From positions 1 to 31,803 of IMG/VR virus record IMGVR_UViG_3300006641_000100: 31,803 nucleotides of DNA. One strand, given 5' to 3'. This DNA is from a virus. The notes below the pieces were generated by a model that made no database searches, had not been told where the DNA came from, and worked only from the letters and a program-made list of their open reading frames with translations. Numbering within the stretch: position 1 is the first letter of the stretch; every line of letters starts with the position of its first letter. A program made the position numbers and the translations under genes. This document shows, one piece after another, positions 1 to 8,055 of the stretch.

Positions 1-35
1 ATCTCGGCCTTCGAGGCACGCTCGTTGATGTTCAT
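1..35 (-). CDS. possible 5' end of a divergent gene (partial)
   Basis: On the minus strand an ATG at 35 opens a frame reading MNINERASKAE that runs off the left edge. Eleven residues cannot identify a product and no clear ribosome binding site precedes it. The composition is protein-like, and the roughly 260 bases between it and the first + strand gene look like a divergent leader. It could also be a chance opening. Confidence 0.3.
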   Translation of the reverse strand, partial: MNINERASKAE

Positions 36-125
36 TTGTCGAGGTTCGATTGAACGTAGCGGCTTCTAGGTCCGCTTCGCTCACCCTAGCCCATCGCCGA
101 CCCGTCCGGCCAGAATGTTGCAATT

Positions 126-161
126 CTTCACATACCTTTCTTTTTTTCCTGGTATGTAAAG
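126..161. repeat. inverted repeat in the leader region
   Basis: ACATACC (130-136) and GGTATGT (151-157) are perfect inverted repeats. The match extends with one mismatch to 126-136 and 151-161. The 14-base centre is a pyrimidine run. No T-tract follows on the + strand, so it is not an obvious terminator. It may be an operator or RNA hairpin between divergent genes. Bases 1-297 otherwise hold no + strand gene that I can support. Confidence 0.5.
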
Positions 162-250
162 TTTTGTGACAGGCGGGCCAGATAGCTGCCGGAAAATTTT
201 CCCAAAAATGACCCCCTATAAGGGCCGGTAGGGTTAAAAGAATTGGCGTA

Positions 251-279
251 TTGACTCGATCTAAAATCACTTATATCTA
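251..279 (+). promoter_or_regulatory. candidate sigma70-type promoter for the first + strand gene run
   Basis: TTGACT (251-256) is five of six to the -35 consensus. It is followed after 17 bases by TATCTA (274-279), a weak -10. The start codon at 298 lies about 18 bases further on, giving a very short leader without a Shine-Dalgarno. The spacing is good but the -10 is poor, so this is tentative. Confidence 0.35.
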
Positions 280-297
280 GATAACGTATTTATAAAA

Positions 298-1941
298 ATG
301 CCTGTATCTCCGCAGGACTTTGCACTTTGGTCCGACCTCACAGGCAATCCATATCCCAGCACTCCTGCCGAGCGGATGGCACTCGCTCCGGAAGTTTATC
401 AGTTCACCCGTGGCATCGGCCGTCGCGGTGGGATTCAAATGAGTCCTTTAAGAAAAGCCGTCGATGTAATTGGTAAGACCGCGCTTGCTGCTGGCGCAAT
501 CGCTGGCGCGGCCTATCTTGGAGCCGAAGGGTATAAGCGACTCAATCTTGATGATGAGCCTGGCGTTCCCTCTTCTCCTGAGCCTGTGGCAAATCCTGCA
601 GCTGTTCAGCCTGCAGATATAACACCGCCGACCACTGCAGATCGTTATGGGCAGGACATTGTTCCGCACCAGACTTCGACCATGCAGGAACTCCGGGGCG
701 TATCTCCTGCTAAGCCGACGGTTGTTTCGTCAGAACAAAAACCAGCGACTCAAAGTGAGGTTATTACTTCTAGCCAAACTTTCACCCCTGGGACTGAAAT
801 CGAGCAGCTCACCACAAAAGAAGCGCCATACAGCCCTGTTCGTGATCGCGCTGATGAGTTAATCGCCGAGTTCCTCGGTGGTGTTAGTGCAGAACAACGG
901 GCTCAAAAAAGAATTGATCAATCCGTTGCTGAATATGCTGCTGGCATTGCTGGAAGGGGTGAACGTGTTCTTAAGGATGTTTTAAAAGAGGGGCGTGAAG
1001 AGGGAATCAGCCCGATCGGCATGAAATCAGTTCAAGCCGCTCAATCGTTCCGACAGACTCCTGAATACGCGACGATGATGCGTGGTGCTGGCGCATCCAT
1101 GGAACCGGAAGAACTTGTAGGAGCCCCTGGAGCAGAAGTCGTAATTTCTGGTGTTCGTCCTGTGCCCACCACACGCGTAGTAGGCGTTGAACCCGTAGAG
1201 GTTGACAGTCCTATTGCCGAGATGGCTGCACCTACGAAAGTAACTGTAGTTAAGGAACCTGTTGCAGTTGCGGTGAAATCTGAACCTTCAGTGATCGAGA
1301 CTGCTGCTCCTGAAACCATTGAACTAGCTAAGAAAGCTTTTGGCCACCTCCCCCTGGAGCAAGCCGTTTCGCTACTGACTAAAAAGAGTGTCAGTTCTCC
1401 TGTCGTAACTGTTCAGCCTACCGAGACTCGTGTTGTCAAAGAAGGTAAGATCAGTCCAAATGAGTTTCTTAGTGCAATGAGTCAACAACAAGGCCCTTTG
1501 GCTTCTTACACAATTCCCTCTGAACGGAGCAAAGCTGTCAGCGGCATGACATTTTATCCCGGTGGCGAAGTAGGTGTTGAGATGAAGAGCCGTGGTAAGC
1601 CCGTCGAATATGCCTACGCCACTTCGGACCCGTACCGTCTGACAATGCGGGACTACGCAGAAGAAGGTTTCCCTGAATCAATGGGCAGTGTTGCGGGAAT
1701 TGCCGCCAACCAAGCTTTAGCTCATCAAATGGGTCTTCAGAAAGCTGTCGAGAGTGGTGGCATGATCCGAGAAAAGCGTCAACCTGTTTACGCCGGTTTG
1801 ATGAGTGATGCAGATATCACTGCTGCCGGAATGGGTAAATCTGCACGGATGAAAGAACAGGCTGAACGGCACTTTGAAACGAAGCAGATTATGCAGGAGC
1901 TAGAGCAGCGTGCCGCCGCACGTCGCGCAGGCTTACTCTGA
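298..1941 (+). CDS. putative virion-associated protein, 547 aa
   Basis: I do not recognise a family. The protein has a basic N-terminal stretch (residues 41-53), then a hydrophobic Ala/Gly segment at about 57-78 that could insert in a membrane. A long Pro/Val/Thr/Glu-rich, low-complexity middle (about 85-390) looks unstructured. The C-terminal part (about 390-547) looks more globular and ends in a charged helix. It is the first gene of a collinear run leading to the terminase, together with several Gly/Ala-rich proteins. I infer a structural or internal (ejected) virion protein from that position, not from homology. The ATG at 298 has no ribosome binding site and sits just behind a possible promoter. 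The frame is open over 1.6 kb. Confidence 0.75.
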   Translation: MPVSPQDFALWSDLTGNPYPSTPAERMALAPEVYQFTRGIGRRGGIQMSPLRKAVDVIGKTALAAGAIAGAAYLGAEGYKRLNLDDEPGVPSSPEPVANPAAVQPADITPPTTADRYGQDIVPHQTSTMQELRGVSPAKPTVVSSEQKPATQSEVITSSQTFTPGTEIEQLTTKEAPYSPVRDRADELIAEFLGGVSAEQRAQKRIDQSVAEYAAGIAGRGERVLKDVLKEGREEGISPIGMKSVQAAQSFRQTPEYATMMRGAGASMEPEELVGAPGAEVVISGVRPVPTTRVVGVEPVEVDSPIAEMAAPTKVTVVKEPVAVAVKSEPSVIETAAPETIELAKKAFGHLPLEQAVSLLTKKSVSSPVVTVQPTETRVVKEGKISPNEFLSAMSQQQGPLASYTIPSERSKAVSGMTFYPGGEVGVEMKSRGKPVEYAYATSDPYRLTMRDYAEEGFPESMGSVAGIAANQALAHQMGLQKAVESGGMIREKRQPVYAGLMSDADITAAGMGKSARMKEQAERHFETKQIMQELEQRAAARRAGLL

Positions 1942-1974
1942 GTAGGATAAAAATACAGAGATAGGGAGTAAATC

Positions 1975-2358
1975 ATGTCCTTTCTGGAACCCGTCATTGC
2001 TGCGCTTATCGGTGCTGGCGCCGCAGCACTTGCTGCCTGGTTGAAAGGAAATACAACTGCACTTAATCTGTTTCGGTATGGCCCCATCGTAAAAAAGGCT
2101 TACGACATCATCGATCCTGTCCTGGATCAAAACCTTGCTCGCTGGGACGGATCTAAAGTAGATCGCGCTTTTGAGATGGCAATCGAAACTGTTGCCGATG
2201 GTAAGTTGACCGCAGTCGAGATTAAGAAGCTCGCTATGGACATGGCGAAGAATTGGTTACCCCAAGTAGCTGCCGATAAAGTCCGTGCTTTTGAAGCGTC
2301 TTCTACTGAACTCCAGGCTGCCAAGGTGATCGCCGCTAAGGTTGACGCCGAATCCTGA
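1975..2358 (+). CDS. small membrane protein, holin-like architecture, 127 aa
   Basis: A single hydrophobic Ala/Gly/Leu helix spans residues 4-22. It is followed by a soluble, mostly helical, charged domain (residues 45-127) ending in an Ala/Glu/Lys helix. One N-terminal membrane segment plus a helical tail recalls the LLH-type holins, but it lies among virion genes far from the lysis genes. A membrane-anchored or ejected virion protein is equally possible. The start is well placed, with GGGAG about 8 bases before ATG 1975. The gene sits 33 bases after the preceding one and is presumably cotranscribed. Function is not established from sequence. Confidence 0.7.
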   Translation: MSFLEPVIAALIGAGAAALAAWLKGNTTALNLFRYGPIVKKAYDIIDPVLDQNLARWDGSKVDRAFEMAIETVADGKLTAVEIKKLAMDMAKNWLPQVAADKVRAFEASSTELQAAKVIAAKVDAES

Positions 2359-2384
2359 TAAAATAGTACTTATTACGTTAAATC

Positions 2385-2585
2385 ATGGCTGGCGACGAGA
2401 AGTGGATTCAGGGAGCTGTTAAACGCCCCGGTGCTTTTTCAAGGAAAGCTGAAGAAGCTGGGATGTCGACAGCCGAATATGCTTCTAGAGTATCTTCAAA
2501 TCCTGAAGAATATGATGAGCGTACGGTCAAACAGGCAAACTTGGCAAAGACTCTGAGTAAACTTCGCAAGAAAAAAGAAGGTTAA
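2385..2585 (+). CDS. small conserved basic phage protein, 66 aa
   Basis: The sequence has a KWIQGAVKRPGAF motif at residues 6-18, then GMSTAEYA at 26-33 and a basic coiled C-terminus. Proteins with a W-Q-A-KRPGA start followed by a short helix occur widely in large phages as small proteins of unknown role, sometimes in virion gene blocks. The length is typical for that group. It starts 26 bases after the preceding gene without a strong Shine-Dalgarno. I recognise the family pattern from memory only and can assign no function. Confidence 0.7.
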   Translation: MAGDEKWIQGAVKRPGAFSRKAEEAGMSTAEYASRVSSNPEEYDERTVKQANLAKTLSKLRKKKEG

Positions 2586-2591
2586 TCCTAA

Positions 2592-3038
2592 GTGTCTAGT
2601 ATTTTCAACAAAAATTATCCTTCACCAGCTGAAAAGTTTTTCCGCGCTGGGGAAAGCCCTTACTCAGGAACCTTGGGGCCAAACCGAACTGCTGACCCCA
2701 TTCGGGATCCGTGGGCCGCAGAAGTAAAAGATAACCCAGATTACGCCAACTTTTACACTAACCGTACGTTTGAAAAGGTTGTACCGCAGTCACAAGCGAA
2801 GATTGATGCGGCTGCTGGCACAGACGAACCAAATTTTGCTAATCCAGGTGATCAATCATTTGCTAAAGATTTTGCCAAAAAGTATGCTGAGGCGATCTCT
2901 CGTGGTCTTGTAGAAGAAGATCGAGCAGTGACAAGAGGTAGCCTGGCTAGAATCAGTACACAATATGCCGATGCAGGATCTAACGAGAAAGATCCAAATA
3001 CTGCAGGTAAATTCCCAAATCAAGGAGTATCAGTGTGA
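2592..3038 (+). CDS. hypothetical virion-module protein, 148 aa
   Basis: No family is recognised. The protein is hydrophilic, rich in Asn, Asp, Ala and Pro, with no membrane segment and no obvious motif. A helical stretch lies at about residues 85-115. The start is GTG at 2592, six bases after the preceding stop codon, and I see no other start that fits the tight packing. The end overlaps the next gene by four bases (3035-3038), which suggests translational coupling. A role in the virion is inferred only from the surrounding gene block. Confidence 0.65.
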   Translation: MSSIFNKNYPSPAEKFFRAGESPYSGTLGPNRTADPIRDPWAAEVKDNPDYANFYTNRTFEKVVPQSQAKIDAAAGTDEPNFANPGDQSFAKDFAKKYAEAISRGLVEEDRAVTRGSLARISTQYADAGSNEKDPNTAGKFPNQGVSV

Positions 3039-3586
3039 TGGCGGCTGGGGCGGCTACTCGGATGGCAGGAAAGGCACTTGGGGACTTTTTTAAAGTTCTA
3101 GGGCCGCTAGCGAGTTCTGCAATTGAACAAAAGGTTTTAAATAAACTTACAGGCGCTAGTGAGGCCGTCGATGCTCCGGGCATCATGGGCATTGCAGCAC
3201 GCAATCCCGAAACAATCGCAAAAGTTGCTGGTGCTGCAACTCCGCTTGCCGCTGCAGGAGTTGCCGCTGGAGGCGCCGCGTTACTTAATCGTGCCCTCCA
3301 GCAACCTACTAATCTTTACGCACAGTCTCAATATTCTTTACCTGTTCAAAGGGTAGGTACTCAGGTGTCGTATGCAAACCAACGTTATACCCCTGGTTTA
3401 TCTCCAATGACAAATCAGACGGTAGCTGAGTCTATGTTGGAGCAACAGAAATTTGAACATCAGTTACAGTTAATTCAAGCACGACAAGCAGCCCAACAAG
3501 GTGCGGGTACGTTGTCAGGAGCTGCTGGATCTGGATTAGATATTATGGGGTTATCTAATAAAATTTTCGCCCCTGTAAGTTATTAG
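3035..3586 (+). CDS. Ala/Gly-rich putative internal virion protein, 183 aa
   Basis: The gene starts at GTG 3035 or the in-frame ATG at 3038, overlapping the preceding stop. Residues 61-85 form an Ala/Gly/Val-rich hydrophobic segment able to associate with membranes. Residues 131-160 are a Gln-rich helix (coiled-coil-like). A hydrophobic helix plus a Gln/Ala-rich helix recurs in the neighbouring proteins encoded at 4097 and 4842. This is what one sees in ejection proteins such as T7 gp14, but I detect no sequence match. Position and composition are the only evidence for a virion role. Confidence 0.65.
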   Translation: MMAAGAATRMAGKALGDFFKVLGPLASSAIEQKVLNKLTGASEAVDAPGIMGIAARNPETIAKVAGAATPLAAAGVAAGGAALLNRALQQPTNLYAQSQYSLPVQRVGTQVSYANQRYTPGLSPMTNQTVAESMLEQQKFEHQLQLIQARQAAQQGAGTLSGAAGSGLDIMGLSNKIFAPVSY

Positions 3587-3590
3587 GATC

Positions 3591-4055
3591 ATGGCAATAA
3601 GTTACGGAGATATCGCTCCAGGTTATAAAAATCCTTTGGGTGATGATGCGCCTTCGATCAAGGGTTCTTTTGACTGGGGATCCTTTTCTAAAGGCACTGA
3701 CTGGAACCAAACTCCAGAAATCGATAAAACTGGGCTTTTTGAAAGTTTATTTGATAAAGCCAAAAAAAGAGATAAGTATCGCTCACAGGTAGAGGAAGAA
3801 GGAGGCGGTGGCCGTTTCGGGGCAGACCGTGGATTTGGTGGCGAGTGGAGCCGAGGTGGAAGTGGACAAATTTTAGATAATTTAGGGGCGATATATCCTC
3901 AGCAATTCAGCCCGATGTATATCCCTGGTGTACAGGGTGAATCTGGAATGTTTAGTAAGATAGCAGGTGTCGCCGCTCCTTTCGCTAGTTTAATTCCTGG
4001 TGTGGGCCCGGTCGTTTCTGCTGGATTGAGTGCAGCTTCTCGCACCGGCTGGTGA
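3591..4055 (+). CDS. Gly-rich putative virion protein with hydrophobic C-terminus, 154 aa
   Basis: Residues 1-60 are polar and Asp/Lys/Trp-rich. Residues 67-95 are Gly/Arg-rich and probably flexible. Residues 119-150 form a Gly/Ala/Val/Pro hydrophobic tail (MFSKIAGVAAPFASLIPGVG), typical of membrane-active or buried virion peptides. The gene begins four bases after the preceding stop. It is part of the same block of small Gly/Ala-rich proteins before the terminase. No family is recognised and the function is inferred from context only. Confidence 0.65.
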   Translation: MAISYGDIAPGYKNPLGDDAPSIKGSFDWGSFSKGTDWNQTPEIDKTGLFESLFDKAKKRDKYRSQVEEEGGGGRFGADRGFGGEWSRGGSGQILDNLGAIYPQQFSPMYIPGVQGESGMFSKIAGVAAPFASLIPGVGPVVSAGLSAASRTGW

Positions 4056-4096
4056 GATTATCGGGTTTAAAATAACAATCAAGAAGACATAAAAGA

Positions 4097-4840
4097 ATGT
4101 TACTTCCTATTGCAGGTGCTCTTTTAGGCGGCATCGAAGGTTATCGTCGTAGCGGTGGCGATATTGGTGCAGCAGCCCTTGGCGCTGGTCTTGGAGCTGC
4201 TACTCCCGTCGGTTTTCGAATGGCCGGGACCGCTCTTGGCGGATTAGGCGCAGGTGCGCTCAGTAAGACCGCACTTGGTGGGCTGCTTCAAAGGCAGGCC
4301 GCGCAAACCGGAACCTCTCTCCTCACTCAAATCCCAGGTGCTGCAGGGGCAGCGGCTGCTGGATTGGGCTTGATGGCCGCACCTGCTTTAGCAGGCAAAC
4401 TTGCATCCGGTGCTGCAGGTCCCGCACGTTCTGCAGCTGGTGGTGCCGCTGGTTTAACCATCCCCGCTATGCAACCTGGGCAAGCAACTTATGACGCAGG
4501 TTCCGCTGTTCCTGGTGGGCTGCCTGTCGGTGCGTCCCCTTATGGGACTGTTGATATCGTCAATCCCGCAGGTGCATTTGGTGCTGGCCGTACTGCGCAA
4601 CTCCTGGAAGGAGACGTTCAACTGGCCAACATGCGCAAGCTGATGCCCGAACTGTTCAAGGCGTCCGAGGCACGTTCCAAAACTGAATTCCAACGCCAGA
4701 TGGCTGCCGCTGGTATCCGCCAGAATATTCTGACCGCTGCCAACATGCTTGAGCGTAGTCAACAGGCTGCCCAGCAGATGGGCCTGAATGCTGCATCGCA
4801 GGCTGGCGCTGCTTTAACCCAACAGTATCAATACAGCTGA
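4097..4840 (+). CDS. Gly/Ala-rich membrane-active virion protein candidate, 247 aa
   Basis: Residues 1-115 consist almost entirely of Gly/Ala/Leu helices with GxxxG-like spacing (LLPIAGALLGGIEG at 2-15, further runs at 24-58 and 80-110). Such segments pack tightly and insert in membranes. Residues 120-165 are a Pro/Gly linker, and 170-247 are helical and rich in Ala, Gln, Met and Arg. The hydrophobic head plus amphipathic Gln-rich tail fits a protein released from the capsid into the cell envelope during infection, by analogy with T7 internal proteins. No direct homology is claimed. The gene follows a 41-base gap and abuts the next gene by one base. Confidence 0.65.
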   Translation: MLLPIAGALLGGIEGYRRSGGDIGAAALGAGLGAATPVGFRMAGTALGGLGAGALSKTALGGLLQRQAAQTGTSLLTQIPGAAGAAAAGLGLMAAPALAGKLASGAAGPARSAAGGAAGLTIPAMQPGQATYDAGSAVPGGLPVGASPYGTVDIVNPAGAFGAGRTAQLLEGDVQLANMRKLMPELFKASEARSKTEFQRQMAAAGIRQNILTAANMLERSQQAAQQMGLNAASQAGAALTQQYQYS

Positions 4841-4841
4841 T

Positions 4842-5453
4842 ATGAACGCCTCTATTTGGAGTGGTCCTGATTCGCCGTTTTTCCAACCAATCCAGGGATT
4901 TCCGGTAGGCACTCCTTTTAGAGCGCCATTACCGGAATACGGTAAGGGCAAAGTTTCAAAAGAATTTAAAGAGCCGTTACCTACCACTGATTTCTCTGCA
5001 ATTCCATACCCTATGGTTGGGCTTGATTTTCAGAGTGGTAAACGGGATCAAGATTTACTATCCGGAATCGATTCTGCCCTTCCTTCACTGAGTCCGCGTG
5101 CTCAGGAATACTATGATTTTTACACCGCTACCTCGCCGCTACGTCTTGCCGAGCAAGAACAGCAGGCTAGATTATCTTCTCGTTTAACTCGAGAGCAGCT
5201 TGCCAGTCTTTATCCTTATCTGAGTGCAGCGGGAGCAGAATCAACCGCTCGTAATCTTGCTGCCAGCAAAGAGTTTGGTGTATTCAAAGAGCAACTTCCT
5301 AGTTCAGTACAAAACATCATGGCCTCAAAGCAGGCACAGGTGTCTTCTGCCGCAAATGCGGAAGCTGCGCGTCAACAAGCTACGGCGCTCCAACAACAGG
5401 CAGCCAAACAGTTTGCCGGTAGTTTCGCTGGTAAGTACATCCAAGCGGCTTGA
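4842..5453 (+). CDS. hypothetical virion-module protein with Gln/Ala coiled tail, 203 aa
   Basis: Residues 1-75 are Pro/Phe-rich and probably extended. Residues 80-203 are helical, ending in an Ala/Gln-rich stretch (about 160-200) likely to form a coiled coil. No membrane segment or known motif is visible. It begins one base after the preceding stop (TGATATG), suggesting coupled translation. It shares the Gln/Ala-rich C-terminal helix style of the proteins encoded at 3035 and 4097, so the three may work together in the particle. That is inference from composition. Confidence 0.6.
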   Translation: MNASIWSGPDSPFFQPIQGFPVGTPFRAPLPEYGKGKVSKEFKEPLPTTDFSAIPYPMVGLDFQSGKRDQDLLSGIDSALPSLSPRAQEYYDFYTATSPLRLAEQEQQARLSSRLTREQLASLYPYLSAAGAESTARNLAASKEFGVFKEQLPSSVQNIMASKQAQVSSAANAEAARQQATALQQQAAKQFAGSFAGKYIQAA

Positions 5454-5495
5454 CATTGATACTGTTGTTAAACTGACAGAAGCGAGACACTAATT

Positions 5496-5948
5496 ATGGG
5501 CTCCAGAAGGGCACCTTCCCCGAAGATTGAATATGCGCCGGCTCCGCCACCACCAGCGCCACCGACTCCTGTCCCCACGCAGTCGCTCCAAACTCAGACT
5601 GCATTGAATGAGGTCAGCGGTGCTCAACAACGACTCAATATGGAGCTCGGTGCGCAGCTGGACCGCACGAACGCAGAATTCTTCACTGGCCAGGACATCC
5701 GTAAAACCCAGGCGATTGGTGCCGAAGAGCGTCTACGCTTAGGTAAAGCAGGTGAAGAAGAACGTGCTAGTACAGTCACTGGCGGCGAACAGGAGCGCCT
5801 AGGAATTGCTGCTACTGGTACCGAGTATCGTGCTGGCCTGGAAACAGCCGGTAAGGAAACTCGTCTCACTGACTTGCAACAAGAGATGTTTAGGCGCTAT
5901 AAAGAGAACAGAGATTACGAGCAGGCGCAGAGCCAGTACCGAACATGA
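5496..5948 (+). CDS. Pro-rich protein with 11-residue coiled repeats, 150 aa
   Basis: After a basic start, residues 12-30 are a Pro/Ala run. Residues 75-129 contain five consecutive 11-residue units of form G-x-E-x-R-x6 (starting at G75, G86, G97, G108, G119), with a weaker unit at 65-74. Eleven-residue repeats of this kind form right-handed or straight amphipathic helices. The C-terminus is highly charged. The last four bases overlap the next gene (ATGA at 5945-5948). I know of no function. A lipid- or partner-binding helix in a virion protein is a reasonable guess. Confidence 0.65.
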   Translation: MGSRRAPSPKIEYAPAPPPPAPPTPVPTQSLQTQTALNEVSGAQQRLNMELGAQLDRTNAEFFTGQDIRKTQAIGAEERLRLGKAGEEERASTVTGGEQERLGIAATGTEYRAGLETAGKETRLTDLQQEMFRRYKENRDYEQAQSQYRT

Positions 5949-6430
5949 CGGAATGGATTCGAGGTTTAACCGACAAAGACCGCGAATCCTTCTTAGCATT
6001 CTGTAAAAGAGCCAGCTCTCCTATTCAAATGTACCTGTATGCCCGTTTTCTAGGGTTTACAGGCAGCATCGTGGATTGCGATGAGTGGTCGCGAAAAGAA
6101 TATAAAAAAAGAGACTTTAATGGACTCCTTGAGATGGAGATTGACTCCATGCAGCAGGATATCGCCAAGCTGCGCGACGCAATTGATATGGGGATGGTCA
6201 AACAAGACATGGGGACATCTCGTATTGCCATGCTACAAAAAGAATTACGCGGAGCAATTAAGCAGCTGAACGACGAGAAAATCCTGATGGATAAACAAGG
6301 TTTGATCCTCGCTGGCGCAGACCGGGCGCTGCGGGAGATGTTATCTATCTTCCGAGATGATCCCATCGAAGGCCCTTTGCAGGAAGCTTCGATGGGCGTC
6401 TGGACTAAGATCCTTCAGGAAGAATCTTAA
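5945..6430 (+). CDS. putative small terminase subunit, 161 aa
   Basis: The gene lies directly upstream of the large terminase and overlaps the previous gene by four bases. The protein is helical. Residues 1-55 form a compact N-terminal domain with WIRGL and YLYARFLGF segments. Residues 60-125 are a long charged coiled-coil region (MEIDSMQQDIAKLRDAI and following), and the end is acidic. Size, position and N-terminal domain plus central coiled coil match small terminase subunits, which recognise phage DNA and form rings. The sequence alone does not prove it and no helix-turn-helix is obvious. Confidence 0.5.
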   Translation: MTEWIRGLTDKDRESFLAFCKRASSPIQMYLYARFLGFTGSIVDCDEWSRKEYKKRDFNGLLEMEIDSMQQDIAKLRDAIDMGMVKQDMGTSRIAMLQKELRGAIKQLNDEKILMDKQGLILAGADRALREMLSIFRDDPIEGPLQEASMGVWTKILQEES

Positions 6431-6439
6431 AAAGCAGTA

Positions 6440-6460
6440 CGCTATGCTACGGGCATAGTG
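6440..6460 (+). other. hairpin between the small and large terminase genes
   Basis: CTATGC (6442-6447) and GCATAG (6453-6458) pair perfectly around a 5-base loop. The stem extends to eight pairs with one G-T pair (6440-6460). It lies 9 bases after one stop codon and 13 bases before the GTG at 6474. No T-run follows, so it is more likely an RNA stability or translation element than a terminator. Confidence 0.45.
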
Positions 6461-6473
6461 ATGAACTGTAAGT

Positions 6474-7997
6474 GTGGCGGGCACCAGTATCTATTCTGTT
6501 TATCGTCGTACAGCTCGTGCTGCTGCGCAGAAGCGTGTCGTAAAGCAAACGACTACGGTTGATATAGAGAGAGCGCGGACAGATTTTGCTTATTTTTGTG
6601 ATGTAGTTGGTGATAAGCCTCCAGCGCGACATCACCTGGAGTGGCACAAACATCTTTGCACTGAACAAGATTCTGTCTGCTTAAAAGGCATCGCCGGACC
6701 CAATATCGATATTCTCGCTCCTAGGGGTAGTGCTAAATCTTCGGTCTTAGGCTTGTTTACCGCTTGGACGATTGGCGTCCACGCGCTTCACAAGATGCCC
6801 TTGAAAATTCTTTATATCTCTTATACCATCGACGTTGCGCGACCGAAAAGTGCCGCAATTAAACGAATCATCGAAGAAAGTAAAACGTATGGCGAAATTT
6901 TCCCGATGGTGAAGATTGCCAAGGGAATCAATTCAAATGAATACTGGAGTATTGATTGGAAGTTCGCCGGAATCAAGTCCACTGGTGAGGAAGAGTTTAC
7001 TGTTTGTTGCGCAGGTCTAAAGGGTGCTGTGACCTCGAAACGTTCTCATCTTTGTATCATCGACGACATTTGCAAATCTGCCGATGAAATTAAAAATAGA
7101 GATATTCGAGCGGCAATGGAAGATAACTGGAACTCAGTTATTGTTCCCACCATGTTTGAAGGTGGTCGGGCAATTTGCCTGGGTACGCGATTCCGCCATG
7201 ACGATATGCACGGTACCACCTTCATTCCTGCTAATGATTGGGTTCAGCTGGTTCAATCTGCGATTATTCCTGATGAGGAAGGTGATGAAGTTTCTTATTG
7301 GCCTGAGATGTGGTCTTTGGAATACTTACAAGATCGCCGACGCATGGCCCCAATTGCGTTCAGCTTCCAGTATCAAAACCAGATCGTACAAACTAGTGAA
7401 CTTTCACTGTCTCCTGACTTAATTGTGAAAGGGACTATCGCCACGCAATTTGATTCCCTTGGGGTTGGAGTTGATTTATCTGCTGGCGTTAGAGAACAAA
7501 ACGACTATACGGTTTTTGTCATGGGTGGTCGTGTCGGAGACAAGATACACATTGTCGACTGTAAACGGATTCGAATCATGGGTAACCTCGAGAAATTAGA
7601 GGCTCTCATGGAGATGATGGAGGAGTGGGGTGTTGTTCACAAGGACAACGGACGGTATTTCCCCACTGGCAGTAATGTGGATATTTGGTCGGAGGCTGTG
7701 GCCTATCAGGCTTCCTTGGAAGCAGATTTCAAGCGGATCTGTTTAGGTGATCATGGTCTGTACAACTTGAACTGGCACGCCATCAAGGGTTTCCGTGGTG
7801 ACAAGGTTGCTCGTTTCCGAGGTATTATGGGTTTGTTTGAGCAGCGAAAAATCATCTTTAATAAATTTCGTCGTTTCGGACCACTCACTGATGAGATCGT
7901 TAACTTCGGTGTAAGTTCACACGACGATTGTGTCGACGCTCTCGTCTGGCTCTGCAACGGCCTCATGACCCGTGGGAAGCTGGAACTGGAATTTTAA
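6474..7997 (+). CDS. terL: terminase large subunit, 507 aa
   Basis: This is the ATP-driven motor and nuclease that packages DNA through the portal. The N-terminal ATPase shows a Walker A (APRGSAKS, residues 82-89), a Walker B (LCIIDD, 193-198) and a downstream GTR motif (237-239). The C-terminal RNase H-like nuclease begins near GVDLSAG (332-338), with D334 as the first acidic residue. E408 and the SHDDCVDAL stretch (482-490) are the other candidate metal ligands. FSFQYQNQ (297-304) is the linker pattern of the TIGR01630-type terminases. Length is normal. The start is GTG at 6474, with no good Shine-Dalgarno but no better start before the conserved region. The portal follows after a small AbrB-like gene. 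Confidence 0.95.
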   Translation: MAGTSIYSVYRRTARAAAQKRVVKQTTTVDIERARTDFAYFCDVVGDKPPARHHLEWHKHLCTEQDSVCLKGIAGPNIDILAPRGSAKSSVLGLFTAWTIGVHALHKMPLKILYISYTIDVARPKSAAIKRIIEESKTYGEIFPMVKIAKGINSNEYWSIDWKFAGIKSTGEEEFTVCCAGLKGAVTSKRSHLCIIDDICKSADEIKNRDIRAAMEDNWNSVIVPTMFEGGRAICLGTRFRHDDMHGTTFIPANDWVQLVQSAIIPDEEGDEVSYWPEMWSLEYLQDRRRMAPIAFSFQYQNQIVQTSELSLSPDLIVKGTIATQFDSLGVGVDLSAGVREQNDYTVFVMGGRVGDKIHIVDCKRIRIMGNLEKLEALMEMMEEWGVVHKDNGRYFPTGSNVDIWSEAVAYQASLEADFKRICLGDHGLYNLNWHAIKGFRGDKVARFRGIMGLFEQRKIIFNKFRRFGPLTDEIVNFGVSSHDDCVDALVWLCNGLMTRGKLELEF

Positions 7998-8055
7998 ATT
8001 TAGAAGTGAATAGGGATAAAGTATTTTGGACCTAAACTAGGAGAAGCCTTTTCCA

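Noticed and set aside
287-294. T4-late-type motif TATAAATA on the minus strand
   Set aside because: It is a single short AT-rich match about 250 bases from any minus-strand start. No other genes here carry the motif at proper spacing.
5450-5478. Perfect TTGACA before the 5496 gene
   Set aside because: No acceptable -10 occurs at 16-18 bases, and TTGACA overlaps the end of the preceding gene. It was dropped as chance.
6461-6559. Cys-rich 32-codon frame (MNCKCGGHQYLFCLS...) overlapping the large-terminase start
   Set aside because: It has no ribosome binding site and lies wholly in the hairpin and terminase start region. The spacing of Cys fits no finger I know.
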